DNA of 64,000 nucleotides from CAZXYS01 sp964645005. GTDB taxonomy: Bacteria; Bacteroidota; Ignavibacteria; Kapaibacteriales; UBA2268. Below, one piece after another: positions 1 to 9,747 of this stretch (positions are counted from its first letter, which is position 1; every line of letters starts with the position of its first letter). The notes beneath the pieces were generated by a model, which made no database searches, had not been told where the DNA came from, and saw only the letters and a program-made list of their open reading frames with translations. Position numbers and translations under genes: made by a program. Where the stretch lies: the NCBI GenBank assembly GCA_964645005.1, contig CAZXYS010000019.1:11751-75750 (forward strand), read 5' to 3'.

Positions 1-1
1 G

Positions 2-3000
2 GATATTGGCGCACCGGACATGAATACTTACATCGAAATTATCGGTCCCCATGACCAAACCGGCAACTTCGGTGACGACGGTTTGTACTTGAATAATCCC
101 GGCGACGATGTATATTTGGAACTTGTCAATCCTGCAGACAGTACTAAGATCACTTTCGGACCGCTCATAGTAAGTTGGGACGGAAGGATGATCTCTACAC
201 AGATTTTTGTTCATCCGAATGTTAATCCCAATACTTCGGACTGGCAAAATCTTAATGCGGAATTCATCATCCCTTTCAGAGTGGTAGTAAACGGAACACC
301 AACCAATGAAGTAAAATTCTATATATTAAAACCTTACAATTTGGGCGACGTAACTTCTTATCCCGATAGAGTTTTTGGAGAATCTTCTCTTGGGAAACGG
401 TCACCCCGCGGGGCTATTATCGTCGATAGCCTTATCCTCGCAAATGATGTCTATACGGTTTCCACAAATGACTGCGACCCTGAAACTGAAGGTAATCAGG
501 GGTATCTGCCCTTCATTTTACTTTCCAAGGGTAATATTTCCGGCGGGTCCAATTCAAAGATAAGTGTCAGCACCACGAATAAACACGGCGGTCCGGGCGG
601 CGGCGGCGGCGGCGGTAAATACTGCGACTCCCCCGGCGGCGACGGCTCCGACGGTGGTGATGGCTTTACCGGGGGAGGACCCGGCGGACGGAATAAATCG
701 GGGAATCCCTTTTCAAGTGATAATCACAAGCCTGCGGGCACGGGAACAGGTAAAGATTCCGATAATGAAAGAATCGGTGGCTACAGTCTAAATGGCATTC
801 CCGGCGCGAATAGCACAGCCTATGAATCCGCCGGCGGCGGCACAGGTCATCCCTTTGGCAGATCCGGAGACGGCTGTGGCGACGGCTATTCATGCGATCC
901 GGAAGGCGGTTACGGCGGCGGCGGCGGCGCCCCGCAGAATGGCGTAGGCGGATCGGCAGGTTACGTATCCGAAGGCGATAATACTACATCTAATAACGGG
1001 GGGAAAGTATACGGAAATAGAATGGCTGTGCCTGCTGCAGGCGGTTCAGGCGGTGCCAGCGGAAATCCCAACACACCGATTGGCAATTGCTCCGGTGAAG
1101 GCGGCGGCGGAGGAGGCGCTATTGTCGTCTACGGAATGAACATCAATAACCTGAACTTGTCAGCAGACGGCTCCGATGGCTTCAAAGCAAAGGATACTGA
1201 TGTCCGAAGCTATGGTGGGGCAGGCTCCGGTGGTTTTACCGGTTTTTTTGCAAAGCAGCAAATAGTTGGTGCAGCTTCTGCTATCGGCGGAGAAAGTGCC
1301 GAAGATAAAAAAGCAAGCGATGGAAGAATACGCATTGACGCCGATGATTTTACAGCAGGCTTCGGAAGCGCTAATGAAACTGAATTCCGTGGAATTACAT
1401 CCGATACAACCAGCTTCGTTAGATTAACGGATTCAATTATGGGATCGTTCCAATCAAGCGAATTTGTCAAAATTTTTTTAAAAACTTCATCCGGTCCCTG
1501 GCAGGAGCTATCTAATGTCGACCTGCAAGGGGATAACTGGAAAACATTCCCGCAGTTTACTAATGATAATGACTTATATTTCCTGACCGCGGTACTTAAC
1601 ATGCAGTTTTTTGGTTCATCGGATTATACGTATGACCAATCATACGTCATGTCACAGGCTGCGGCAAATATTCTTAAACTTGAAGAATATCCCGAAATCC
1701 TTAGCGATACTGTCAGAAGAGATACTATAAAAGGATGCCCCGGCAATGAAGTATATGATACACTATACGTCAAAAACACCGGAACTGACTGGTTACAGGT
1801 AGATTTTCAAAATGCCGTCTTCAAAAACGGAACTCCGGGATTTGAACTTCTCACCCCAACAAAATCAACATTCGTTTTGCCGGATGATTCCCTGAAAGTT
1901 GTTGTTAGATACACTTATCAAGCCGGTCAACCATTGACAGTTACCGACATTCTTCAATTCGGACACAATGACACAGAAGCCAAAAAAGATCCCTGGGAAA
2001 TCAGATATGAAATTAAAGTTGAACCCTTCCTGCTCAGTTATATTGAAACATCAACCGGAAAAGCATTAGGCGCCAAATTTAGAGATTCTACCTTATTTTT
2101 AGGCAGTCAATGCCCCGGAGTCATGACTTATGCATATTTTACCGTTAAGAATAATTCTTCGTTCGAGGTCAATTTAAAGGATCCGGTTGTAAACAACTCC
2201 AAATTCAGTGCTGACATCACTGGAAAGAGAACAATTCCGTCAAATGACACTTCCACAGTCAGAGTAGAATTCAACGGTAATTCAGATGACAATCAGATAA
2301 TATCATACCTGATTATTCAATATGAAGACTGCGATGCAATTAATGACACTATATCCATTACAGTGAATATAAAGCATACTGATATAGAAATCATCGGCAG
2401 CGGTGATTTCGGTAATGTCAGAGTTGGAGACACCAAACAAATCAAGATTGAGCTTGAGAATAAAAGTTCCAACAATACAGCTTACATTGATGATATACCA
2501 ACAATAGTTCAGCCTTCGGCTTTCACAATTGTTGACTTTGAGCCTGATATACCCTTGTATCTCATGCCCGGAGAATCCATGACGTTTACTGTTGAATTTG
2601 CTCCCCAGACGGCTGGTCCCGACAGCACCCTGTACGAAGCTTTTTCTGCTTTAATGGATACCTCCTGTGCCGATACAACTGATATTATGCTCAAGGGCAA
2701 TGCAGTTCAATTCAATACAGTAGTCTATCCAAAGCCTCTTGATTTTGGTTATCAGCCATTCTGCAAAAAGCCGCAAGACAGTATTATTATAAAAAATATG
2801 GGAACCGGTGATATTGAAATAACCGGCAAACTTGTGATAACGGGCTCAGATGCGGCAAGTTTCGAGACTTCTCAGAATGTCGATCCCCAGATTATTCCTG
2901 TTGGGGATTCACTGATCATATACATTAGATTCTATGGAGATCGAGGCAATTTCGGGCAGAAAACTGCCTTCATCGAAATTCCTACGAATGATCCGGACAA

Positions 3001-4690
3001 AGATTTAATTAAAGTACAACTTCTTGCTTACAAGGAAGATATAATTATGGATCCCACGGAGATATCTCTGGGAGGTATTCCCGTAGGTATATTAACCAAT
3101 TCGTCATTTACACTTACAAATAACGGTCATATCATTTGGGATGTCGATGACAACAACACTTCTCACAACGATCTTTCGGTAACTCCACCGGGAGCGAAAC
3201 TGGATAGTCTTGGCGGTTCATTTGTATTCAATCTCGCAATCACCCCAACAAGAACAGGACCTCAGACAGATACTATCATTTTTGAAACAACCGATCCATG
3301 CATTGACACTTTCCATGTATTGGTACACTGGAGAGGATTGGAAGCACAGATTTCTGCAACAGACACCCTTAATTATGGTTTGATAGCAAGCTGCTCACAA
3401 AAACTGGACAGCATTCTCGTGAAAAATTTCGGCGAAGCATCCGCTGAGATCAAAGATATGAGAATCACCGGTTTCGACGCTGCTCTATTCAGCATTGTTA
3501 ATCCTAAGTACCCAACAACTCTTTCACCTGGTGACAGTATTTATCAACCTATAATGTTCAATCCATCAAGCGCAGACGACGGACCTAAAACTGCCGTCTG
3601 CAACATTGACGTAACAATGAATTCACAGGATATTTCTTTCCAAACCGTATTGAAAGGGGAAAAGCAGTCAGTCATTTTAACTTATCCCAATCCAATCGAT
3701 TTCGGAACGATTTCTGTCGGCAATTCAAAGGATATGAGGCTGACTCTTAAAAATGACGGTGATTTCCCTGCTCATATAACCGGAATGACGGCGCTGGCGC
3801 AGCCGTCGATATTTTCCATGAATCCCGATCAAATAGACGTCATCTTGCAAAAGGGCGATAGTATTACTTTCGATGTAAGTTTCAGCCCCGCGCAAGAGAT
3901 CCCTTACGAGGATTCAGTAACATACAGCATCGATATAGACACATGCACCGAACAAAGAACAGTCCAATTACGCGGCAGGGGTGCGCCTGCAGCATTCGTC
4001 GAGGTCTGGCTGCCGGATACTCTCGTCAAACCAAATATCAGACACTATCAATTACCTGTTTTTGCTCAAAAAGATGTACCCGATGTTGAGATCAAGGATA
4101 TCTCATTCACCGGCAAATTCAAATTTGACGCAAGCCTTTTCTATCCTGAAGGGCTTTCCAAAGGTCAGATCATCGGCAATGAACTCGATCCGCAAACCAG
4201 AACAAGAACTATAGAAATTAAAGTTGACAGCGTCGAAATTTTCGACAGAAAAACAATATTAACCAGAATAGAAGGAAGTACACTACTGGGTGAGGTAGAT
4301 CGAACAGGTCTTATTTGGGAGGAATTCAACTGGGATAATAACAGCACATTTCAGGACAGCGTATTGGATGGTTCCCTGCGAATAATTATCTGCCGTGAAG
4401 GCGGCGACAGATTGCTCAAATGGAACTATCCGATAGATCTTTCAGTTTATCCATTGCCGGCCGGTGAAGAACTCAATGTAGATGCGAGAATTCTTGAGAG
4501 CGGGAAACATTCTCTCGAGCTAATTGATATTCATGGCAGGGAAATTGATATACATTCCTGGAACGCGGATACCGGTGGAAAAGTATATGAATTTACTTTC
4601 GACACCGGCGGATTGTCTTCAGGTGTATACTATTTGAGACTTAGCTCAACGAGCAAGAATAAAGTCGTACCTGTGTATATAACAAAATAA
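2..4690 (+). CDS. Giant T9SS-sorted surface protein with Gly-rich region and ASH/choice-of-anchor repeats (5' truncated by window)
   Basis: The reading frame is open from base 2, so the true start lies upstream of the window; the first in-frame ATG is at 20 and numbering below counts from it. Residues 190-412 are extremely Gly-rich, encoded by GGC/GGT runs, and also hold Asn, Asp and Ser. From about residue 580 to 1330 there are roughly seven beta-sandwich repeats of the ASPM-SPD-2-Hydin/choice-of-anchor D kind, recognisable by recurring phrases such as DFGTISVGNSKDMRLTLKN. The last 80 residues (from YPLPAGEELNV) form a type A T9SS sorting domain, with the usual DIHGRE and SSGVYYLRL elements and a final VPVYITK. 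It is therefore most likely secreted by T9SS and anchored on the cell surface or released; an adhesive or structural role is inferred only. No catalytic motif is visible. The OmpA gene at 4744 follows on the same strand. Confidence 0.85.
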   Translation, partial: DIGAPDMNTYIEIIGPHDQTGNFGDDGLYLNNPGDDVYLELVNPADSTKITFGPLIVSWDGRMISTQIFVHPNVNPNTSDWQNLNAEFIIPFRVVVNGTPTNEVKFYILKPYNLGDVTSYPDRVFGESSLGKRSPRGAIIVDSLILANDVYTVSTNDCDPETEGNQGYLPFILLSKGNISGGSNSKISVSTTNKHGGPGGGGGGGKYCDSPGGDGSDGGDGFTGGGPGGRNKSGNPFSSDNHKPAGTGTGKDSDNERIGGYSLNGIPGANSTAYESAGGGTGHPFGRSGDGCGDGYSCDPEGGYGGGGGAPQNGVGGSAGYVSEGDNTTSNNGGKVYGNRMAVPAAGGSGGASGNPNTPIGNCSGEGGGGGGAIVVYGMNINNLNLSADGSDGFKAKDTDVRSYGGAGSGGFTGFFAKQQIVGAASAIGGESAEDKKASDGRIRIDADDFTAGFGSANETEFRGITSDTTSFVRLTDSIMGSFQSSEFVKIFLKTSSGPWQELSNVDLQGDNWKTFPQFTNDNDLYFLTAVLNMQFFGSSDYTYDQSYVMSQAAANILKLEEYPEILSDTVRRDTIKGCPGNEVYDTLYVKNTGTDWLQVDFQNAVFKNGTPGFELLTPTKSTFVLPDDSLKVVVRYTYQAGQPLTVTDILQFGHNDTEAKKDPWEIRYEIKVEPFLLSYIETSTGKALGAKFRDSTLFLGSQCPGVMTYAYFTVKNNSSFEVNLKDPVVNNSKFSADITGKRTIPSNDTSTVRVEFNGNSDDNQIISYLIIQYEDCDAINDTISITVNIKHTDIEIIGSGDFGNVRVGDTKQIKIELENKSSNNTAYIDDIPTIVQPSAFTIVDFEPDIPLYLMPGESMTFTVEFAPQTAGPDSTLYEAFSALMDTSCADTTDIMLKGNAVQFNTVVYPKPLDFGYQPFCKKPQDSIIIKNMGTGDIEITGKLVITGSDAASFETSQNVDPQIIPVGDSLIIYIRFYGDRGNFGQKTAFIEIPTNDPDKDLIKVQLLAYKEDIIMDPTEISLGGIPVGILTNSSFTLTNNGHIIWDVDDNNTSHNDLSVTPPGAKLDSLGGSFVFNLAITPTRTGPQTDTIIFETTDPCIDTFHVLVHWRGLEAQISATDTLNYGLIASCSQKLDSILVKNFGEASAEIKDMRITGFDAALFSIVNPKYPTTLSPGDSIYQPIMFNPSSADDGPKTAVCNIDVTMNSQDISFQTVLKGEKQSVILTYPNPIDFGTISVGNSKDMRLTLKNDGDFPAHITGMTALAQPSIFSMNPDQIDVILQKGDSITFDVSFSPAQEIPYEDSVTYSIDIDTCTEQRTVQLRGRGAPAAFVEVWLPDTLVKPNIRHYQLPVFAQKDVPDVEIKDISFTGKFKFDASLFYPEGLSKGQIIGNELDPQTRTRTIEIKVDSVEIFDRKTILTRIEGSTLLGEVDRTGLIWEEFNWDNNSTFQDSVLDGSLRIIICREGGDRLLKWNYPIDLSVYPLPAGEELNVDARILESGKHSLELIDIHGREIDIHSWNADTGGKVYEFTFDTGGLSSGVYYLRLSSTSKNKVVPVYITK

Positions 4691-4743
4691 TTTTAGGATA
4701 TTAAATAAAAATTAGATTTTTTAGATAATTATACGGTAATTAG

Positions 4744-6906
4744 ATGGCAAAAGCGAGGACTTTTTTATTTATTACAATGGGGTTGGTAATTTCTGTAATT
4801 ACATTACAAGCGCAGAAAGCCGATTCGGCAGAGAAAAAGCCAATTTACTACCTTGGCATTTACGCAGATTACAACAGAAACATACATTTCGCAGAGTTCG
4901 ACGAACTGTCCGGCATTGAGAGTTGCTGCCCAAAATTTACCGATGGCACCGGACATGGATTTGCCGTCGGCGGACTTTTCGAATTACCCCTTAATCATGC
5001 AATGAGCATAGAGTTACGTGCTGGGTTCTCCGTTTTGAATGGCTCATTAATAACACAGGAAGATAACATAGGACTAAGGGTTAAGCATATTGATCCCCCG
5101 CAAAACATTGCCATAGAACAAGTTGATGTAGAATACACAATCGATTCCAAATTATATACCGCTGGCATTTCACCCACAGTGAACTTTGAGTTTTTCAACA
5201 ATTTTGTTATGAATGTAGGCTTCAGGCTTTCCAATCTTTTCACCGCCAGAATAGACCATCGAGAAGAAATAATCAGACCCAACAATGTTGTTTTCCTTAA
5301 AGAGGACAAAGCCAGCAGGCAGGTGTTCGAAGATATGGAACTACCCAATAAAAGTTCAATGCTTTTTGCTGGGGTAATCGGATTTAATTACAAGGTTCCT
5401 ATTGGCGAATATACTTATCTGACACCCGAATTTCGCTATCACCTGCAATTCAATGACATCAGCTCCGTAGAGTGGAAACCTTCAACTTTTCAATTCGGAC
5501 TTGCACTTAAGTTGCCTATCATGCCTGCCGAAAAAGGCGAAGTCATAGAAGAATACAGGTACCAGCGTGATACCGTAATAAAAGAAGTTCCCGGTCTCGC
5601 AGAATCTCAGATAGAACTAATGGAAGAAAAGAAAGAAGTTAAGCGCGAAAAGAAAGGAATCGACGAATTAGTCACTACTATTTACCACGAGAAATACGAG
5701 AAAAGAGTCCCTAAAGATTTAAGCATAGAAGCAGGTCTTAGAGTCACAGGTATAACTACTGACGGCAAAAGAACAGAAAATCCGCAAATAATAATCGAAG
5801 AATTTGAAACTGAAGAAGGTTTCCCGTTGCTGCCTCATGTATTTTTCCGTGAGGCAAGTGCCAATCTGCAGAAGACAAAAATGCATCTGCTGGAACCAAC
5901 TGAAACCGATGAATTCTCCGAAGAATATCTACCCTGGAATACTCTGGATATTTATTCAGACTTATTGAATATTGTCGCCAAACGCATGAAAGAAAATCCC
6001 GAAGCCATTCTCACAATAACAGGCTGCAATAAGGATGCGGGAATTGAGGAAAACAACCTTGATCTTTCCCGTGAACGTGCTATGGCTGTAAGGGATTATT
6101 TCATGCGGGTATGGGGCTTCTCCGACGACAGATTTGAAATCGATGTAAGAAATAAACCAGGAAATCCGGGAAACATAGAAGTCGTCGACGGACAGATCGA
6201 AAACCAGCGTGCCGAACTCAGCTCATACGACCCGGACATCCTTGCCCCCGTTAACCTTGAAGAAGTTGAAAGGGTGGCGAATCCACCGCAGGTATTGATA
6301 GACCCTACAATTAAAGCAGATGCCAGAATTAAAAATTGGGTGCTCGATGTTGAACAGGAGGGCGCTAATATCAGACAATGGACCGGTTCGACAACACCGG
6401 AAAGCATTACATGGACTGTCGGCAAAGAACCTGTTCCCAAATACAAAACACCGCTGAAAATTAATTTAACTGCTTCAGACGTTTACGATAATCAGACAAG
6501 TATTTCAAAGCAACTGGAAATAGACCAGTTGACTATCCGCAAAAAGCGACGCGAACTCAGAAATGACAGCACTATAGAAAGATTTTCTCTTATTCTGTTC
6601 GATTTCGATAAAGCAACTTTGAAACCGGCACAAAGAAGAGTCCTTCAGGATATAAGAGAGAGAATAGAACCCGAGTCCAAAGTAATAATCAAAGGCTATG
6701 CCGACCGCACGGGCGAAGCTGACTACAACCGCGAGCTTGCCCGAAGGCGAATCCAAAATGCACAGCGCTTTTTAGGCGTTGAGGAGAACAAGCTGGAGAC
6801 CTATCCTATTGGCAGCGATGAATTGCTCTACAATAATGATATTCCCGAAGGAAGAGGTTACTCCCGAACAGTGCAAATAATAATCAAAACACCTGTAGAG
6901 GAGTAA
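4744..6906 (+). CDS. OmpA family protein with N-terminal beta-barrel and two OmpA-like domains
   Basis: This is a 720-residue envelope protein with a signal peptide (about residues 1-24, ending LQAQ). Residues 30-255 look like an outer-membrane beta-barrel and carry a paired Cys at 61-62 in the motif SCCPKF, followed by alternating Gly. The linker at 265-330 is rich in Glu and Lys. A divergent OmpA-like domain lies at about 364-455 (LDLSRERAMAV), then a beta-rich segment, then a canonical peptidoglycan-binding OmpA domain from about 613 (ILFDFDKATL, GYADRTGEADYNRELARRR). OmpA domains of this family bind diaminopimelate in peptidoglycan, so the protein probably tethers the outer membrane to the wall. 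Its closest relative in the window is the gene at 28815, with the same order of domains. No clear Shine-Dalgarno site precedes the ATG, as is common in this group. Confidence 0.88.
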   Translation: MAKARTFLFITMGLVISVITLQAQKADSAEKKPIYYLGIYADYNRNIHFAEFDELSGIESCCPKFTDGTGHGFAVGGLFELPLNHAMSIELRAGFSVLNGSLITQEDNIGLRVKHIDPPQNIAIEQVDVEYTIDSKLYTAGISPTVNFEFFNNFVMNVGFRLSNLFTARIDHREEIIRPNNVVFLKEDKASRQVFEDMELPNKSSMLFAGVIGFNYKVPIGEYTYLTPEFRYHLQFNDISSVEWKPSTFQFGLALKLPIMPAEKGEVIEEYRYQRDTVIKEVPGLAESQIELMEEKKEVKREKKGIDELVTTIYHEKYEKRVPKDLSIEAGLRVTGITTDGKRTENPQIIIEEFETEEGFPLLPHVFFREASANLQKTKMHLLEPTETDEFSEEYLPWNTLDIYSDLLNIVAKRMKENPEAILTITGCNKDAGIEENNLDLSRERAMAVRDYFMRVWGFSDDRFEIDVRNKPGNPGNIEVVDGQIENQRAELSSYDPDILAPVNLEEVERVANPPQVLIDPTIKADARIKNWVLDVEQEGANIRQWTGSTTPESITWTVGKEPVPKYKTPLKINLTASDVYDNQTSISKQLEIDQLTIRKKRRELRNDSTIERFSLILFDFDKATLKPAQRRVLQDIRERIEPESKVIIKGYADRTGEADYNRELARRRIQNAQRFLGVEENKLETYPIGSDELLYNNDIPEGRGYSRTVQIIIKTPVEE

Positions 6907-7080
6907 AAAAGGATATATATATTAGAGCATATTAAAAATCTACAAAAATTCATTGTGAGCGTGGCGAGGGCGGGGTGGATTATTATTTAACCCCTAATTT
7001 TTGATAACCCTATGGTAGACCTGTGCTTACAAAAGAGTTAGATTGGGTATTTCATTAAAAACAAAATAAAGTGTTAAAAT

Positions 7081-7152
7081 GTCATTGCGAGCGAAACGAA
7101 GCAATTTTTTTGTGTTCAGAGATTGCTTCGTTGCTGCGCTCCTCGCAATGAC
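7081..7152. repeat. Imperfect inverted repeat (intergenic palindromic element)
   Basis: The left arm at 7081-7105 begins GTCATTGCGAG and ends ACGAAGCAAT. The right arm at 7122-7152 is its imperfect reverse complement, with a few extra bases. A degenerate relative of the left arm (CATTGTGAGCG) is visible at about 6952. Elements of this look are dispersed between genes in many bacterial genomes. It sits in the 425-base gap between the OmpA gene (+) and the GT4 gene (-), where I see no gene. Confidence 0.7.
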
Positions 7153-7234
7153 TCTTTTGTAATCGTGTTTCTTATAATTAGAAATTTCTGATGCAAAATT
7201 GGGGTTCAATAAATAAATATCAAGGGGGAAATAA

Positions 7235-7278
7235 ATTCCTGCCCTGCTAAAGCAGGATCTAAAGACTTTCGCAGGAAT
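7235..7278. repeat. REP-like palindromic repeat, copy 1
   Basis: Outer arms ATTCCTGC (7235-7242) and GCAGGAAT (7271-7278) enclose an inner hairpin CCTGCT-AA-AGCAGG. Near-identical copies occur at 19504 and 57017. All three are intergenic, and the inner stem keeps pairing although its bases differ. Confidence 0.75.
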
Positions 7279-7331
7279 GACAGGATGCGCAGGAATAATA
7301 TTCTCGGAGTTATCTTACAGACTCAAAACCA

Positions 7332-8438
7332 CTAAATACCCGCCACTTCTCTGCATTTCTCGAGCATGAGACGCGCGGATTCGTCCCAACTGAACTGTTT
7401 TGCCCATTCGATAGAGCCTTCGTTGAGTTTGTCTCTCAAAGCTTTGTCTAAGAGTATCTTGTTTATCAATATTGATAGTTCCCGGACATTTCCGTATTCG
7501 TAAAGCATGCCTGAAACGCCCGTTTTGACGGAATCGCGCAGCCCGGGTGAGTTAGCCGATATTACGGGAGTACCGCAGGCGTTGGCTTCGATGTTGGTTA
7601 TTCCCCATCCTTCTTTCATGGAAGTGTTGACAACGCAATGTGCCTGGCTAAGTAATTTTATCTTGTCCTCTTCCGATACAAAACCGAAGAAAGTAGTTCT
7701 GTCTGCGATGCCAAGTTCTTCGGTGAGTCGCTCTAATTCGGGGCGAAAAGTACCCCTGCCGAGTATATGTAGTCTGGCGTTGTCAATTTTATCAGCGACC
7801 ATTGCGAATGCTTTTACCAAATGGTCGACGGATTTATATTTTTTTAGTCTGCCAAAATAAGCGACTGTGGGGAAATCGTTCTTTTCGCCGACTTTCATTG
7901 GGAAACGTTCCTGCTCTATAGCATTTGGAACTATAGAAAACTTAGAAGAATCAAATCCGCGGTCGATAAATTCATCCATAGTGCTTTTAGAAACGACTAC
8001 GAATGATGTTTTCTTATAGATATAGTCCACGAGCTTTTCTGCAATAAAGACATAGCTGGCAGATATGAAGTTAGTCTCTCTGAAGATACTTTTGCCGAAA
8101 AAATGATGGCTCAATCCTATTAATGGCTCTTTGACGTAAAGCGGTGTGTAGAATGGGATCTTGTTAATATCGTCGATAACCACATCATAGTTTCCATGAC
8201 GAAATTTCTTTTTATACACACCGGGAACGTAGAAATTGAACATGCTGCGGCTGCCTTTGCGGATTACTTTGATACCGTCAACATTCTCTTCTGTCGGTGC
8301 GTCTTCGAATTTGCAGCAAAAAAGTGTGACTTCATTTCCCCAGCCGGCTATTCTCTTAAATATTTCATGAAGGTGAACTTCGGCACCGCCTCCATTTGGA
8401 TTCTTTATATCCTGCCAGTTGATTACAAGTATTTTCAT
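7332..8438 (-). CDS. Glycosyltransferase family 4 (GT-B fold)
   Basis: This 368-residue protein has the layout of GT4 retaining glycosyltransferases, which transfer sugar from a nucleotide-sugar to a lipid-linked or glycan acceptor at the cytoplasmic face of the membrane. The N-terminal acceptor domain begins with a beta strand and the loop NPNGGGAEVHLHE, which matches the GG-A/E element of the family. The C-terminal domain starts near residue 190 (VAYFGRLKKYK) and includes LHILGRG and the E-x7-E type motif in EGWGITNIEANACGTP, expected to hold the nucleotide-sugar. There is no signal peptide and no membrane segment. The donor and acceptor cannot be told from sequence. It stands alone, divergent from the lipoprotein gene at 8586, so a role in envelope polysaccharide or glycolipid synthesis is inference. 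Confidence 0.88.
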   Translation of the reverse strand: MKILVINWQDIKNPNGGGAEVHLHEIFKRIAGWGNEVTLFCCKFEDAPTEENVDGIKVIRKGSRSMFNFYVPGVYKKKFRHGNYDVVIDDINKIPFYTPLYVKEPLIGLSHHFFGKSIFRETNFISASYVFIAEKLVDYIYKKTSFVVVSKSTMDEFIDRGFDSSKFSIVPNAIEQERFPMKVGEKNDFPTVAYFGRLKKYKSVDHLVKAFAMVADKIDNARLHILGRGTFRPELERLTEELGIADRTTFFGFVSEEDKIKLLSQAHCVVNTSMKEGWGITNIEANACGTPVISANSPGLRDSVKTGVSGMLYEYGNVRELSILINKILLDKALRDKLNEGSIEWAKQFSWDESARLMLEKCREVAGI

Positions 8439-8585
8439 TTAATAAAATTATTAAATCGCAATATTTTATATAATGTTACAAATTTAATGGAATTTATTCG
8501 GAATACATGCGATTAATTTTGGCATACACTTTGTTTTTGTTAGAATTTAATGAGAATATTTTAATGAATAAAAGGCGTAAATATT

Positions 8586-9743
8586 ATGAATATAGGTATT
8601 TACAAAATTCTAAAGAAAAATCATTGGATAATATCCCGCACAATTGTAATAATATTAACCATAAATTTAACAATACTTGCCGGAGCTTGTTCAACGCCTC
8701 ATGCTGTAAGGGATGGATCGGGCTTAAGAGCATATCACAAGCAAAAAGTCAAAAACCAAACGAATGATCATAAAATCCGGAAAAATGAAAACGATAGTTA
8801 TGAATACGCCAGAGCGGGCGATGAGATAATCAATGAAATAGAACAATTCGAAAAAAAATTAAAAAATAATAATGATATCGAAGAACAGGCGAAGGAGGAG
8901 ACATATATAGAAGATGACTCTATGGAAAATCAGAATGATAATTATGAAGATGATTATGCCGATGATTATGATTTCACGAAACCGTCGAATCGTTTGCCGA
9001 CACTTCGGGAACAGATGAAAATGCTTGCTGACGAGCAGGAGAAAATTAATTCGGAAATTTATAGTATGCAGGATGACATCCGAGATATTAAGAACAGCCT
9101 TCGTAATCTGGAAGAAGAGTTCAGAATGTTTAATAAAAATTCGGAGCCGATAAAGGGGGGGGGAGAGAAGTCGGTAACAGGAGCAGCTAATAGGGAGGAA
9201 TTGTCCAAAGGAGAAAATATAATACTTTCCGATGAAGCCAAGGCAAAAAAGGAGCAAGATAAATCAGTTAATATCAGCAGGGATAAAGATTCCCAGCCCA
9301 AACAGACATCCAGGACAAATGAATCTGATGATAATACCAATAATAAGACAAAGAAAATGTCCGATCCTGCAATTGATGATGAACAGAAAGAATTCAACAA
9401 TGCAATGAACTATTATACAAGGAATGATTACCGGCAGGCAATTGATGAGATGGAGAAAATCAAAGCTTCCAGCGAAAGCCGGGAAATGAAAAGTAAATGC
9501 GATTACTGGATAGGGGAGTCCTATTTCGGTTTAAGGGATTATGATAAGGCAATTGATTATTACTCGAAAGTTATTGAATCGGATAAATCTTACCGCAAGG
9601 ATAAGGCTCAAGTGATGATAGCTGAATCTTATATAAGGTGCGGCAAGGTGTCCAAGGCTAAGGTAGCTTTTGATTCGCTTATTAAACAATTCCCGGAAAG
9701 CGAGTATGTGCCAAGAGCGAGGAAAATGCTGCAACAGTTGTGA
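8586..9743 (+). CDS. YbgF/CpoB-like lipoprotein with coiled coil and C-terminal TPRs
   Basis: The 385-residue product has a hydrophobic N-terminus ending in LAGAC (Cys 35), a plausible lipoprotein cleavage site, although the residue at -3 is Ala instead of the usual Leu. A long acidic, Asn-rich stretch follows. Residues about 135-185 are predicted coiled coil (LADEQEKINSEIYSMQDD). Residues about 270-385 form tetratricopeptide repeats (YYTRNDYRQAIDEM, YFGLRDYDKAIDYYSKV). Coiled coil plus C-terminal TPR is the layout of YbgF/CpoB, which links the Tol-Pal system to peptidoglycan synthesis. No tol or pal gene is nearby, so the assignment rests on architecture. A run of nine G residues at 9155-9163 lies inside the coding sequence. 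The gene ends 4 bases from the convergent barrel gene. Confidence 0.75.
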   Translation: MNIGIYKILKKNHWIISRTIVIILTINLTILAGACSTPHAVRDGSGLRAYHKQKVKNQTNDHKIRKNENDSYEYARAGDEIINEIEQFEKKLKNNNDIEEQAKEETYIEDDSMENQNDNYEDDYADDYDFTKPSNRLPTLREQMKMLADEQEKINSEIYSMQDDIRDIKNSLRNLEEEFRMFNKNSEPIKGGGEKSVTGAANREELSKGENIILSDEAKAKKEQDKSVNISRDKDSQPKQTSRTNESDDNTNNKTKKMSDPAIDDEQKEFNNAMNYYTRNDYRQAIDEMEKIKASSESREMKSKCDYWIGESYFGLRDYDKAIDYYSKVIESDKSYRKDKAQVMIAESYIRCGKVSKAKVAFDSLIKQFPESEYVPRARKMLQQL

Positions 9744-9747
9744 ACTG

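Noticed and set aside
666..893. Arg/Cys-rich ORF opposite the glycine-rich region
   Set aside because: It is the antisense reading of GGC repeats, and has no start signal or known domain.
7027..7209. Minus-strand ORF of 60 codons across the palindromic repeat
   Set aside because: Its translation (ARSAATKQS, RFARND) is the usual artefact of reading through this repeat; there is no ribosome site.
8479..8486. CAAATTTA on the plus strand as a -7 promoter box for the GT4 gene
   Set aside because: No -33 partner at the right distance, and such matches are frequent by chance in AT-rich sequence.
8507..8767. ORF overlapping the start of the YbgF-like gene in another frame
   Set aside because: The frame at 8586 has a signal, lipobox, coiled coil and TPRs; this one is AT-rich noise without motifs.
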